64,000 nt of DNA, taken from NCBI GenBank assembly GCA_045809745.1, contig JBJMXE010000122.1, forward strand, positions 1-64,000, in the 5' to 3' direction. This DNA comes from DATFCK01 sp045809745 (GTDB lineage: Bacteria > Verrucomicrobiota > Verrucomicrobiia > Chthoniobacterales > UBA10450). Of the stretch, positions 8,763 through 18,777 are shown in pieces (the stretch's first letter is position 1; the number at the start of each line of letters is the position of its first letter). Both the position numbers and the translations under genes were made by a program. Under the pieces are notes generated by a model. That model was not told the DNA's origin, searched no databases, and was given only the letters and a program-made list of their open reading frames with translations.

Positions 8763-10490
8763 CTAACCAACAGGAGAAGTCGGTGCTTTGTTGCCGGCCC
8801 GTTCGATCTCGCCCGCTCCGGGATGCCGCGGTGGCGCGGGGGATTCGTCAACATCCATTACCTGGACGCCCATGTCGCCGATGCCGCTAAGAGTCAGCCC
8901 TGAAAGGGCCGGCACTGTTTCGTTCATTTGGCGGAACAGATCGTCCAGAGAATAGACTCCGTTGCTGCCGGTTAGCGTTTGCAGCAGGTCGCGTAGGATT
9001 TCCCAATCGTCTCGCGCCTGTCCCGGCGCCCGCACCGCCCGGTTCAACTTTTGCAGCCGGCCTTTGCCGTTGATCATGGAGCCGCGCTTTTCGGCAAAAG
9101 CAGAGGAGGGGAGGATAGCGGTGGCCCGCGGCGTCGCGTCGTTAGAAAGGATATCCATCACCACGAACGCAGGGAGATTGCTAAGCACTTCATCGGTCAA
9201 TCCGATACGGGCCGGATTCTCTCCCATGGTGAAGAGCGCCTTTATCTGTCCTGACCCGATTCCGTCGACGATCTGCGACAGTCGCGCGCCTGGTTCATCC
9301 GTTAGGGCGAGCAGTCGCGCTCCGTTTGTGTTCGGGTTCCGATCTTCGCTGAGGAGAATATCATCGCCGGGGCCGTGCCGCGGCACGATATCCACCCACT
9401 GTGTTCCCAGGCCCTGGACGATCCGCGAAGCCAGCCACAGTTCTTCATTAGTCATCCGCCCGGAGGCGAGAACAGCGATTTCCCAGCCCGAGAAATGCCG
9501 TAATTGGAGAGCGGCGTGCGTGATTGCCGTCTTCCAATCAGTGGCTACCAGCTTGTTGTCGTGCAGGACCTTTGGTTCCAGCAAACGCCGGTCCGAAGAG
9601 ACGTAATCAAAATTCAGCCGACCGTAATCGCACATCCACGCTGAGTTGACGGCGTCGTTCTCCCGCGGTGTTTGTCGATAAATAATGTCCTCACGGGAAC
9701 CGATCACGCTATTGCAACCGGTGGCGCAGCTGGTGCAGAAACTCTTCGTTTCCTTCAAAAACCAAACCCGCATTTTGAATCGGAAATCGGTGTTCGTTAG
9801 GGCGCCGACCGGGCAGATATCCACCGTGTTCAGTGAATAGTTGTTTTCCAGGCGCCGGCCAGGATGCGCAGTGAGGATGGTGTGACTGCCGCGGTCGACA
9901 AAGCCGAGCACATCATCTTTGGCCACTTCTTTGCAGAATCGGATGCAGCGAGAACAGAGAATGCAGCGTTCGTCGTCCAGGGTGACGCGCGGCCCGAGCT
10001 GCACTGCTTTCGGCTTTTTGACCTTGTTCTCCAGGAACCGGGATTCCGCGTTGCCATATTCAACGCTGAACTCCTGGAGGCGGCACTCGCCGGCCTGATC
10101 GCAAATCGGGCAATCGAGGGGATGATTGATCAGAAGGAATTCCATCACTCCGCGCTGGCACTCGCGAACCAATGGAGAATTTGTGCGCACACCCATTCCA
10201 TCTGCCACGTCCTGGGCGCAGGAAATCTGCGGACGGGGCATCCAGTTGATGATGGGTTTGCCATCTTCACCCAGCTCCGGCTTCCGATCCGGGCCCATCT
10301 TCGGCATGCCCATTTCGATCAGGCACATCCGGCAATTACCGGGCGAGCTCAGTTTCTTGTGATAACAATACCGCGGCACGTAGCTGCCGGCCTTCTCGCA
10401 CGCTTCAATGACACGAGTTCCTTTCGGGAACTGATGCCAGACGCCGTCGATCTGGACGTTGAGCAGTGGTGCCGGAGGTTCGTTATTCAT
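8763..10490 (-). CDS. nuoG: NADH-quinone oxidoreductase subunit G
   Basis: This iron-sulfur subunit of the peripheral arm has 575 residues, far shorter than the roughly 900 of E. coli NuoG but similar to many other bacterial forms. The N-terminal ferredoxin-like part has the [2Fe-2S] cysteines (YCYHKKLSSPGNCRMC, ISCAQD). HPLDCPICDQAGEC and CILCSRCIRFC with DICPVGAL follow for the [4Fe-4S] clusters. A molybdopterin-oxidoreductase-like part begins with CTSCATGCN. The final part of the usual domain is shortened. A GxxExxY element separates it from nuoEF. Confidence 0.94.
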   Translation of the reverse strand: MNNEPPAPLLNVQIDGVWHQFPKGTRVIEACEKAGSYVPRYCYHKKLSSPGNCRMCLIEMGMPKMGPDRKPELGEDGKPIINWMPRPQISCAQDVADGMGVRTNSPLVRECQRGVMEFLLINHPLDCPICDQAGECRLQEFSVEYGNAESRFLENKVKKPKAVQLGPRVTLDDERCILCSRCIRFCKEVAKDDVLGFVDRGSHTILTAHPGRRLENNYSLNTVDICPVGALTNTDFRFKMRVWFLKETKSFCTSCATGCNSVIGSREDIIYRQTPRENDAVNSAWMCDYGRLNFDYVSSDRRLLEPKVLHDNKLVATDWKTAITHAALQLRHFSGWEIAVLASGRMTNEELWLASRIVQGLGTQWVDIVPRHGPGDDILLSEDRNPNTNGARLLALTDEPGARLSQIVDGIGSGQIKALFTMGENPARIGLTDEVLSNLPAFVVMDILSNDATPRATAILPSSAFAEKRGSMINGKGRLQKLNRAVRAPGQARDDWEILRDLLQTLTGSNGVYSLDDLFRQMNETVPALSGLTLSGIGDMGVQVMDVDESPAPPRHPGAGEIERAGNKAPTSPVG

Positions 10491-10496
10491 TTAATT

Positions 10497-10937
10497 TGGA
10501 AGCCAGGAAACCAGGAATTCAAAGTGGATTGTGCGGGCGATATTCACGACCGATCCGTTTGATTGTTAGGCGAACAGTGGCGAAGTTTAACAGTAAGCCG
10601 TCTTTCAGATTCGCGGCTTTGAGATAGGAACGCAGAACGGCGAAATGGATATCTTCCAACGCTGAAATCGCCTTCAGTTCCAGGATAACGGTATTTTCAA
10701 CAACCAGGTCAACCCGATGCTGGCCGACAATGTGCTCGCGATAAAAAATCGGAATCGATTTCTGTCGTTCGAAGAACAGGCGGGCCTCGCGAAATTCGAT
10801 GGCCAGAGCCTCCTCATAAAAACTCTCTAAATACCCAGGTCCTAATTCCCTGTGTACGCGGATCGCCGCGGCAATGATCCGACGGGTCAGTTCGGTGTTT
10901 CCCAACTCATCTCCTGGGTTCCTGGATTCCAGATTCA
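10497..10937. mobile_element. Inverted-repeat element carrying an intact GxxExxY gene
   Basis: The ends at 10497-10520 and 10912-10937 are imperfect inverted copies built from the word CCAGGAA/TTCCTGG. They enclose one gene on the minus strand and nothing else. The left end abuts the stop codon and the right end encodes the protein's first residues. The element occupies the nuoEF-nuoG junction exactly, which suggests insertion that preserved both neighbours. The terminal-word design matches the elements at 5984 and 7024. Confidence 0.7.
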
Positions 10938-10938
10938 T
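10519..10938 (-). CDS. GxxExxY protein
   Basis: This 139-residue protein has the family signature AAIRVHRELGPGYLESFYEE followed by ALAIEF. The central part (HRVDLVVENTVILELKAI) contains the D-x(n)-ExK arrangement of PD-(D/E)XK nuclease-like folds, to which the family has been related. Function is unknown. An upstream in-frame start exists, but the ATG at 10938 lies just after the nuoEF stop and begins with residues (MNLESRNPG) encoded by the inverted repeat itself. It is probably passenger or maintenance gene of the element and not part of complex I. Confidence 0.85.
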   Translation of the reverse strand: MNLESRNPGDELGNTELTRRIIAAAIRVHRELGPGYLESFYEEALAIEFREARLFFERQKSIPIFYREHIVGQHRVDLVVENTVILELKAISALEDIHFAVLRSYLKAANLKDGLLLNFATVRLTIKRIGREYRPHNPL

Positions 10939-10939
10939 T

Positions 10940-12925
<1,986 letters not shown>

Positions 12926-12937
12926 CAGAGCGAGAAC

Positions 12938-13234
12938 TTATTCGGACAGATTGCTGTCCTTGGATTGCAGCTTGTCGTCTTTGAAGACGATGGTGACGGT
13001 CTCTTTGCCCTGCTTGTAAATGTAGGTCGTTGTTTTCGTCACCACGAAATCTTTGCTGTCGATGGAGGTCGGCGGCCCGAGGACTGATTCCACCTGCTTC
13101 TTGGACATGCCCTCAGTGACTTCGGCCACGTTGGCTTTCGTAATCCGCTTGTCGCTACAAGCGGTCATGACGCAGCCGAACGCCACGATCACGAGTAGCG
13201 CTGCGAATTTGAACGTGTGATAACGACGCAACAT
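12938..13234 (-). CDS. BamE/SmpA-like lipoprotein
   Basis: This 98-residue exported protein has a hydrophobic signal and a lipobox VMTAC that predicts lipidation and membrane anchoring. The mature part contains VTEGMSKKQVESVLGPPTSI, the GMxxxQVxxxLGxPT signature of the BamE/SmpA-like fold, and then a two-stranded region ending in VTIVFKDDKLQSKD. The gene lies 12 bp upstream of nuoEF in the same direction and 10 bp after a paralogue. A role in complex I is not known; membership rests on position in the operon. Confidence 0.8.
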   Translation of the reverse strand: MLRRYHTFKFAALLVIVAFGCVMTACSDKRITKANVAEVTEGMSKKQVESVLGPPTSIDSKDFVVTKTTTYIYKQGKETVTIVFKDDKLQSKDSNLSE

Positions 13235-13244
13235 CGAGCGCGGT

Positions 13245-13562
13245 TCAGGAATGAGAACTGAGGTTGGTGTCTTTCCCGTCTACCTCGTCGTTTTTAAAAG
13301 TGATGATGGCGAAGTTTTTACCGTCCTCGTATCGGTAAGTCGTCTTCTTAAAGATAATCATGTCTTTGGTTTCGACCGTTGTGGGCGCGCCGAGAATCTT
13401 TTCCACCTGCGACTTCGACATTCCGGTGCTGATCTTGTCGTAGTTGGCCAGATTGAGCTTGGATCCCGAGAACGGGTTTCGGTCGCAGCTCCCTAGTGCA
13501 AATGCACAAATCGCCGCCAGCGCGACGAGCCCAAATCGGATCGAATGAACCTTCATATTCAT
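13245..13562 (-). CDS. BamE/SmpA-like lipoprotein, paralogue
   Basis: This 105-residue lipoprotein has signal FGLVALAAICAFALGSC with lipobox LGSC and mature part DKISTGMSKSQVEKILGAPT, parallel to its neighbour over the whole length (both end in a KDxNLS-type tail). The two look like a tandem duplication. The chosen ATG overlaps the nuoD stop (ATGA), indicating translational coupling with nuoD; an ATG two codons later is possible. No known complex I function. Confidence 0.8.
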   Translation of the reverse strand: MNMKVHSIRFGLVALAAICAFALGSCDRNPFSGSKLNLANYDKISTGMSKSQVEKILGAPTTVETKDMIIFKKTTYRYEDGKNFAIITFKNDEVDGKDTNLSSHS

Positions 13563-14812
13563 CTGTCGCACTCCCCCATCACGAAGTCCAGACTTCCAAG
13601 CACCGCCGGCACGTCGCTGACCATGCAGCCGGGCAGCAGTTCGGGAAGGATGCTCAAATTAACGAACGAGGGAGCGCGAATTTTCAGCCGGTGCGGCACG
13701 CCGCCGCCTTTGCTGTTGATATAAAAGCCGAGCTCGCCTTTCGGATTTTCAGCGCCGAAGTAAACCTCTCCCGGAGGAGCCTTTAGGCCTTCCGTTACCA
13801 CAATGAAGTGGTGGATCAGCTCCTCCATTTTGGTGAGAACACGCGCCTTGGGAGGAGTCATATTCTTCCAGTCGTCCACGTTGATGGGACCCTCCGGTAT
13901 TTTTTCGATCAGCTGCCGCAAAATTTTGACGCTTTGGCGCATTTCCTCGATGCGAACCAGGTAGCGATCGTAACAATCGCCAGCGCTGCCGACGATTACG
14001 TCGAAATCATAATCGTGGTAATCGAGGTATGGATGTTTCCGCCGCAGATCATGATCGATTCCGGAGCCGCGCAGATTGGGGCCCGACAGGGCATAGGCGA
14101 TGGCGCGGTCAGGAGTAATGACGCCAATGTCCTTGGTGCGATCGACGAAAATGCGGTTCCGCGACAGCAGTTTGTCCATTTCGTCGAGCTGCGGAATGAA
14201 ATCGTCCAAAAATTTGGTGAGCTGCGCGATGAACGTATCGGGAATGTCCCGAATCTGACCGCCTACGCGGGTGTAGGAGGTGGTGAACCGGGCGCCGCTG
14301 AGTAGCTCGAAGAGATCGTAGAGTTTCTCTCGCTCGGTAAACGTGTAGAGAAAAACAGTCATCGCGCCGAGATCGAGCGCCAGGGCGCCAATGCCTAATA
14401 AATGCGACGAGATGCGAGCCGTTTCGTAGCAAATCATCCGAATTGCTCGGCCGCGCGGGGGGACCTCCCAACCCATCAGCTTCTCGACCGCCAGCGCGTA
14501 AGTAACGTTGTTCGCCAGCGGCGAAATGTAATCGAGTCGATCGGTGTAAGGGACGAACTGATTGTACTGCATGTTCTCGGCGATTTTCTCGTCGCCTCGA
14601 TGCAAAAATCCGATGTCCGGCGTGGCTTTGGTGATGATCTCGCCATCCAGTTCGAGAACGAGCCGCAACACGCCGTGAGTGGCCGGGTGCGATGGGCCCA
14701 TGTTGAGCACCATTTTCTCGCCGATATCGTCGCTGTTTCCTGCAGCCGCACCATTGCTCGCGATCCTGCTCGGGTTATCGGGAGAATCGATTTTGCGGAC
14801 GGAGAATGCCAT
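13559..14812 (-). CDS. nuoD: NADH-quinone oxidoreductase subunit D
   Basis: This 49-kDa-type subunit lines the quinone-binding pocket. The 417-residue product starts with a variable leader and then MVLNMGPSHPATHGVLRLVL, which contains the conserved His residues near the quinone head. GFLHRGDEKIAENMQYNQFV and the C-terminal SLDFVMGECDR are also typical. It is the first gene of the local nuo operon; nuoA, nuoB and nuoC, which normally precede it, are not here, and the next gene upstream is divergent fabD. Confidence 0.96.
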   Translation of the reverse strand: MAFSVRKIDSPDNPSRIASNGAAAGNSDDIGEKMVLNMGPSHPATHGVLRLVLELDGEIITKATPDIGFLHRGDEKIAENMQYNQFVPYTDRLDYISPLANNVTYALAVEKLMGWEVPPRGRAIRMICYETARISSHLLGIGALALDLGAMTVFLYTFTEREKLYDLFELLSGARFTTSYTRVGGQIRDIPDTFIAQLTKFLDDFIPQLDEMDKLLSRNRIFVDRTKDIGVITPDRAIAYALSGPNLRGSGIDHDLRRKHPYLDYHDYDFDVIVGSAGDCYDRYLVRIEEMRQSVKILRQLIEKIPEGPINVDDWKNMTPPKARVLTKMEELIHHFIVVTEGLKAPPGEVYFGAENPKGELGFYINSKGGGVPHRLKIRAPSFVNLSILPELLPGCMVSDVPAVLGSLDFVMGECDR

Positions 14813-14970
14813 AAAAAGGGGTCCGTTTATGCTGGCGAGTGATGGGGAGCACGCAAGCGTAAAGTAGGAACTGCAGTGCGTCAGTTCGGCGCTGTTGATG
14901 AGGGAATGCAGTATCGCGGCGACGAAGATCGGGCTCGCGCTCGTCCGGTAAGCCGATTAACTAACGTGAC
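14813..14970. promoter_or_regulatory. Divergent promoter region nuoD/fabD
   Basis: This 158-bp gap separates the outward-reading nuoD and fabD genes and must hold the start signals for both transcription units. I could not pick out a convincing -35/-10 pair by eye on either strand. The region has no coding frame of its own. Confidence 0.45.
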
Positions 14971-15909
14971 ATGAAGAAGATTGGTTTGCTCTTCGCAGGA
15001 CAAGGCGCGCAGGCGGTCGGAATGGGCCGTGATTTGGCTGAGAAATTTCCAATTGCGGCTGATCTGTTCGCCCAGGCTGACGAGATCCTCGAACGCAAGC
15101 TGACTGAGATCATGTGGAACGGTCCGGCGGAGTCACTCACTGCGACCTCGAACTGTCAGCCCGCACTATATCTCCATTCGCTGGCGGCATTGGAGGTGGT
15201 GCGGCACTTGTTCGGCGACTTTCCAGTGGATAGTGCCGCGGGGCTCTCGCTCGGGGAATTAACAGCGCACGCTGCCGCGGGCACGTTCACTTTCGCCGAT
15301 GGATTAAAACTGGTGCAACGGCGCGGCGAAGTGATGGACCAGGCATGCAAAGCGACTCTCGGCGGAATGGCCGCGTTAATTGGCGCTCAGGAGAACGACG
15401 TGCGGCAATTGGCCGCTGATGAAGACGTAGACATCGCCAATATCAACGCCCCGGGCCAGATCGTTATCTCGGGTGAATTGGCCCGGATCGAAGCCGCAAT
15501 CGGCGTCGCGAAAGAGCATGGTGTTCGGCGCGCGACGCTGCTGAACGTAGCCGGCGCATATCACTCGCGCCTGATGGAAAGCGCGTATGTGGAATTTGGC
15601 GAAGCACTGGCGGAAATTCAGCTGGAAGTCCCGAGATTTGCCGTCGTCAGCAACGTCACTGGCGAAGAAGTCGCCACTTTGCCGGATATTCGGCGAACGC
15701 TGCAGGACCAGGTCACAGCTACTGTTCGCTGGGTCGATTGCATGCAGCGAATGATTGCTCGTGGCTGCGAAATCTTTGTGGAACTCGGATCGGGGAGCGT
15801 GCTGGCCGGGCTGCTGAAACGAATCAATAAAGAGGCGAAGGTATTCTCGGTTAGCGATTCCGAATCTGCGCACGAATGCGCAACGGAGATGCGGTTGTTG
15901 ACCGAGTAG
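14971..15909 (+). CDS. fabD: Malonyl-CoA:ACP transacylase
   Basis: The enzyme moves malonyl groups from CoA to acyl carrier protein to supply fatty-acid elongation in the cytosol. The 312-residue product opens with GLLFAGQGAQAVGMGRDL, has the nucleophile elbow GLSLGE with the active Ser, and the downstream catalytic His in VAGAYHSRLM. Length is normal. It heads a plus-strand trio with the YqeY-like gene and ispD. Confidence 0.95.
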   Translation: MKKIGLLFAGQGAQAVGMGRDLAEKFPIAADLFAQADEILERKLTEIMWNGPAESLTATSNCQPALYLHSLAALEVVRHLFGDFPVDSAAGLSLGELTAHAAAGTFTFADGLKLVQRRGEVMDQACKATLGGMAALIGAQENDVRQLAADEDVDIANINAPGQIVISGELARIEAAIGVAKEHGVRRATLLNVAGAYHSRLMESAYVEFGEALAEIQLEVPRFAVVSNVTGEEVATLPDIRRTLQDQVTATVRWVDCMQRMIARGCEIFVELGSGSVLAGLLKRINKEAKVFSVSDSESAHECATEMRLLTE

Positions 15910-15972
15910 TCATCGGGCCTGCTTTGCTTTTTCAACGGTGACAATGTTTCCCGATGGCCTAACGTGATCATT

Positions 15973-16425
15973 ATGACCCTGTTCCAGAGGATTGATTCTG
16001 ATTTAAAAGACGCGATGCGAGCCAAGGACGCCACCAAGCTCGGCGTTTTACGAATGTTGAAATCGGCGCTGAAATACGGTGCGATCGAAAAATCCGGCGC
16101 TGACACTGAATTGAGCGACGCCGATGCCGTCCAGGTGATCCGGAAACAGGCAAAACAGCGGCAGGATTCCATCGCCAGCTTTGAACAGGGTGGCCGCCCG
16201 GAATTGGTGGAGAAGGAAAAGGCCGAGCTCGCCATCCTGGACACGTATTTGCCGCAGCAGTTGAGCGCTGACGAGTTGGCGAAAGCGGTGCGCGAAACGA
16301 TTGCCGAAGTGGGCGCTACTTCGAAAGCGCAAATGGGCGTGGTGATGAAAGCGTTGCAGGCGAAGCTGGCCGGACGAGCGGATGGCAAGAGTCTGAGCGT
16401 CGAGGTCCAGAGGCAGCTCCCGTGA
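15973..16425 (+). CDS. GatB/YqeY domain protein
   Basis: The 150-residue product matches the YqeY family, whose fold equals the tail domain of the amidotransferase GatB and is thought to contact tRNA. Typical segments are DAMRAKDATKLGVLRMLKSA, the EKAELAILDTYLPQQLS motif and the GxxSKAQMGVVMKAL-like stretch. A GTG three codons earlier is a possible start; the ATG fits the family N-terminus (MTLFQRI) better. It lies 63 bp after fabD. Confidence 0.88.
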   Translation: MTLFQRIDSDLKDAMRAKDATKLGVLRMLKSALKYGAIEKSGADTELSDADAVQVIRKQAKQRQDSIASFEQGGRPELVEKEKAELAILDTYLPQQLSADELAKAVRETIAEVGATSKAQMGVVMKALQAKLAGRADGKSLSVEVQRQLP

Positions 16426-16509
16426 AGCGAATGCTTATCGTGAGACGAAGCACCTGTGCAGCCGGGCTTCGACGCGGTCAAGTCAGTGCTGCCTATTGAT
16501 CGGTGCGCG

Positions 16510-17196
16510 ATGCTTACCGCGATCATCGTCGCCGCCGGAAGCAGCCGTCGGTTAGGCTTCGATAAGTTAACTGCGCGCATTGCCGGAGCGCCGGTGATCG
16601 CCCATGCCGTCGGCGCGTTCGAACGCACCGTTTCCGTCACGGATATCGTGGTGGTGGCTCGAGCCGATCGACTCGCCGAATTCAAGGAACTGCTGGGTGG
16701 GTTCGCAAAAATCCGGGGCGTTATCGCCGGCGGAGAGCAGCGCCACAATTCTGTGCAGGCGGGTTTGGAACAGCTGTTCGAATCCACCCGGTTTGTGGCG
16801 GTGCATGACGCCGCTCGTCCGCTCGTTAGCTCGGCCGAGATCGAGGAAGTGTATGCCAAAGCGCAGACTCACGGGGCGGCCGCGCTGGCCGAGCCGGTGC
16901 GGGATACGCTCAAACGCGCCGGCAGCGATTTGATCGTTCTTGAATCGATCGATCGACAAGACGTTTATGCCATGCAAACTCCCCAAATCTTCGACCGAAA
17001 ATTATTGGAGAAGGCCTACGTGGCGATTGGGCCTAACCAACAAGCTGTCACGGATGAAGTCTCGGCGGTGCAATTGTCTGGCCATAAGGTGGCTCTGATT
17101 GAGAACCGGGAGCCCAATTTTAAGATTACGTATCCGCGGGATCTGCGGTTAGCGGAATCGGTGTTGCTGGAGAGGGCGCGGGCCGGTGGACTGTAA
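16510..17196 (+). CDS. ispD: 2-C-methyl-D-erythritol 4-phosphate cytidylyltransferase
   Basis: This enzyme joins CTP and methylerythritol phosphate in the non-mevalonate isoprenoid pathway. The 228-residue protein begins at MLTAIIVAAGSSRRLGFDK, the nucleotide-binding loop, and has VHDAARPLVS, RDTLKR and AMQTPQIFD with TDE near the end, all family hallmarks. An upstream in-frame ATG would add 18 unrelated residues, so the internal start is used. ispF is not adjacent. Confidence 0.94.
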   Translation: MLTAIIVAAGSSRRLGFDKLTARIAGAPVIAHAVGAFERTVSVTDIVVVARADRLAEFKELLGGFAKIRGVIAGGEQRHNSVQAGLEQLFESTRFVAVHDAARPLVSSAEIEEVYAKAQTHGAAALAEPVRDTLKRAGSDLIVLESIDRQDVYAMQTPQIFDRKLLEKAYVAIGPNQQAVTDEVSAVQLSGHKVALIENREPNFKITYPRDLRLAESVLLERARAGGL

Positions 17197-17246
17197 TTCT
17201 GTCCTACATTCGAAGGCGCCACATCGACGGCCGGTGCGGTTGACCG

Positions 17247-17837
17247 TTAGGCCACAGGCACTGAAACCAGGCGACGCAATCCGAAAAGAGCGGCAAGGGC
17301 GAGGACAAGCAACCCGACCGTTGTTCCGCTATCAGGAACACCTTGTGATGCCTCGGTCGACGCCGCGACGTCATGAAAAGTAAGGAAGATTGGATCGAAT
17401 CCAAACAAATTAAACCCCCCCACAACAATGGGAGTGTTATCCGCAGTTGCGGTGGTGTTGAGAAGGACGCTGAGGTCGCTGTGAACAAAAAACTCATCGG
17501 AATTTGTCGTACTGGAGTGGGTCACTTCGTTGACTTGCAGAAGATTTTCCGGTTCGATCCAACCATTGCTGAAGTCGGAAAAGGAGTAGTCCACCCCATA
17601 TATAAGCTCATTCGCGCTGGGTTGCCGAAGCTTGATTGTCCACAAATCCGGACCCGTGTTCGTAACCATAAAGTCGCTCGATATAAGCAGTGCCCCGGTA
17701 TAGACCACAGAGAGATCCGTCGGTGAGTTTTCGATCAGGGTGATGGTGTTGCCGGGCGAACCGAACACCGGTTTGGTGGCACTAACGCTAACCACGACGG
17801 TTAGGATCGACGCTAAAACGCGTTTTGATATTCTCAT
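17247..17837 (-). CDS. VPDSG-CTERM sorting-signal protein
   Basis: This exported protein of 196 residues has an N-terminal signal peptide, a beta-rich middle without known domain, and the C-terminal sequence GVPDSGTTVGLLVLALAALF followed by GLRRL. That is the VPDSG variant of the PEP-CTERM signal: motif, membrane helix, basic end. Proteins of this type are processed by an exosortase and usually exported with extracellular polysaccharide. The ATG start is preferred to an upstream TTG. A truncated relative lies about 200 bp upstream. Confidence 0.88.
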   Translation of the reverse strand: MRISKRVLASILTVVVSVSATKPVFGSPGNTITLIENSPTDLSVVYTGALLISSDFMVTNTGPDLWTIKLRQPSANELIYGVDYSFSDFSNGWIEPENLLQVNEVTHSSTTNSDEFFVHSDLSVLLNTTATADNTPIVVGGFNLFGFDPIFLTFHDVAASTEASQGVPDSGTTVGLLVLALAALFGLRRLVSVPVA

Positions 17838-18041
17838 AATAGGCAATGGGCCGAACTTCGCGGCGCGGTCCGACTTTGGCGGAGCTCGGGCGAAGGGGTC
17901 AACGATAATTGCGTGATTTTGTGAAAATTCTCGGTTCTTGATAATCCCGCTAACAGCGTGGATTGCCCGCCTTGTTCGGTCGCTCCAAGACCACGGTGCA
18001 GGCGCACGGACATCCGGCCCTGCCTGAAAGCGGTCGAGCGG

Positions 18042-18318
18042 CTAGGCTAGAGGAACTGAGACCAGGCGACGGAACCCGAAAACAGCGGCGAGCGCGAGGA
18101 CAATTAATCCGACTGTTGTGCCGTTATCGGGCACACGTTGCGATGCCTCAGCTGATGCCGCAACGTCATGAAATTTAAGGTAAATTGAGATACCTGAATA
18201 ATTAACGACTACAATGGCAGTGTTATCCGGAGTTGCGGTCGTGTTGAAAAGGATGCTGAGATCGCTGGTAACGAAAAACTTACTGGGGTCGGTCGCGGTT
18301 GAGTGCGTTACTTCGTTG
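18042..18318 (-). pseudogene. Truncated copy of the VPDSG-CTERM gene
   Basis: The minus-strand frame ending at 18042 reads NEVTHSTATDPSKFF, FVTSDLSILFNTTATPDNT, KFHDVAASAEASQ and VPDNGTTVGLIVLALAAVFG, then FRRLVSVPLA. It aligns end to end with the C-terminal 95 or so residues of the neighbouring gene. Similarity stops abruptly at NEVTH and no start or signal peptide precedes it. The sorting motif has VPDNG in place of VPDSG. It appears to be a 5'-truncated tandem duplicate. Confidence 0.8.
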
Positions 18319-18777
18319 CATTAATTCTTAGCATCGTCCTCGGAGATGCCGATCCACCTTGCGCGATCAGTCGGGCAAATGGAAGACCCTCTTCTTATTT
18401 AGATGAGCGCCTATTCGGGTCCATTACGCTCTCAGCTAGTGCATCTATAATGAAGCGCGGCTTTTTAGTTTGCCGCAGAGTGGCCTGATTCGCGGTTAGA
18501 AAGATCGAGGAGCATGAGCCCGAGGAGGGCAGCCTTGGCGCAATTACTGGAAGAAACTGTAGCTTTTCGTGTTGATGACACGACGGTGGAACACCTCTGC
18601 GAGAACGGTGTTAATCCTGTCCCGCGGCGAAGCCACGATATCTTGAACCGCCTTTGCCGTTTTAGATTAACAACGCGCTCGGAGATCGCGTTCCACCGAT
18701 GCGATTATTCGACGCCGAGCCACCAAAACCCGCGTCGCCATCGACTTTTCGCAGCCGACGGTCTTAGATGATTTCGA
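18319..18777. other. Gene-poor stretch before the cyclase gene
   Basis: Short frames exist here (for example 18514-18771, plus strand), but none shows a recognisable domain or convincing coding character. The stretch lies between the truncated duplicate and the signalling protein and probably includes decayed sequence and the promoter of the latter. Confidence 0.4.

Noticed and set aside
15618..16859. Minus-strand open frame of 413 codons
   Set aside because: It runs antisense through fabD, the YqeY-like gene and ispD, is very rich in Ser, Ala and Thr, and shows no domain.
18514..18771. Plus-strand frame of 85 codons before the cyclase gene
   Set aside because: Composition and lack of any motif or ribosome binding site do not support a gene.
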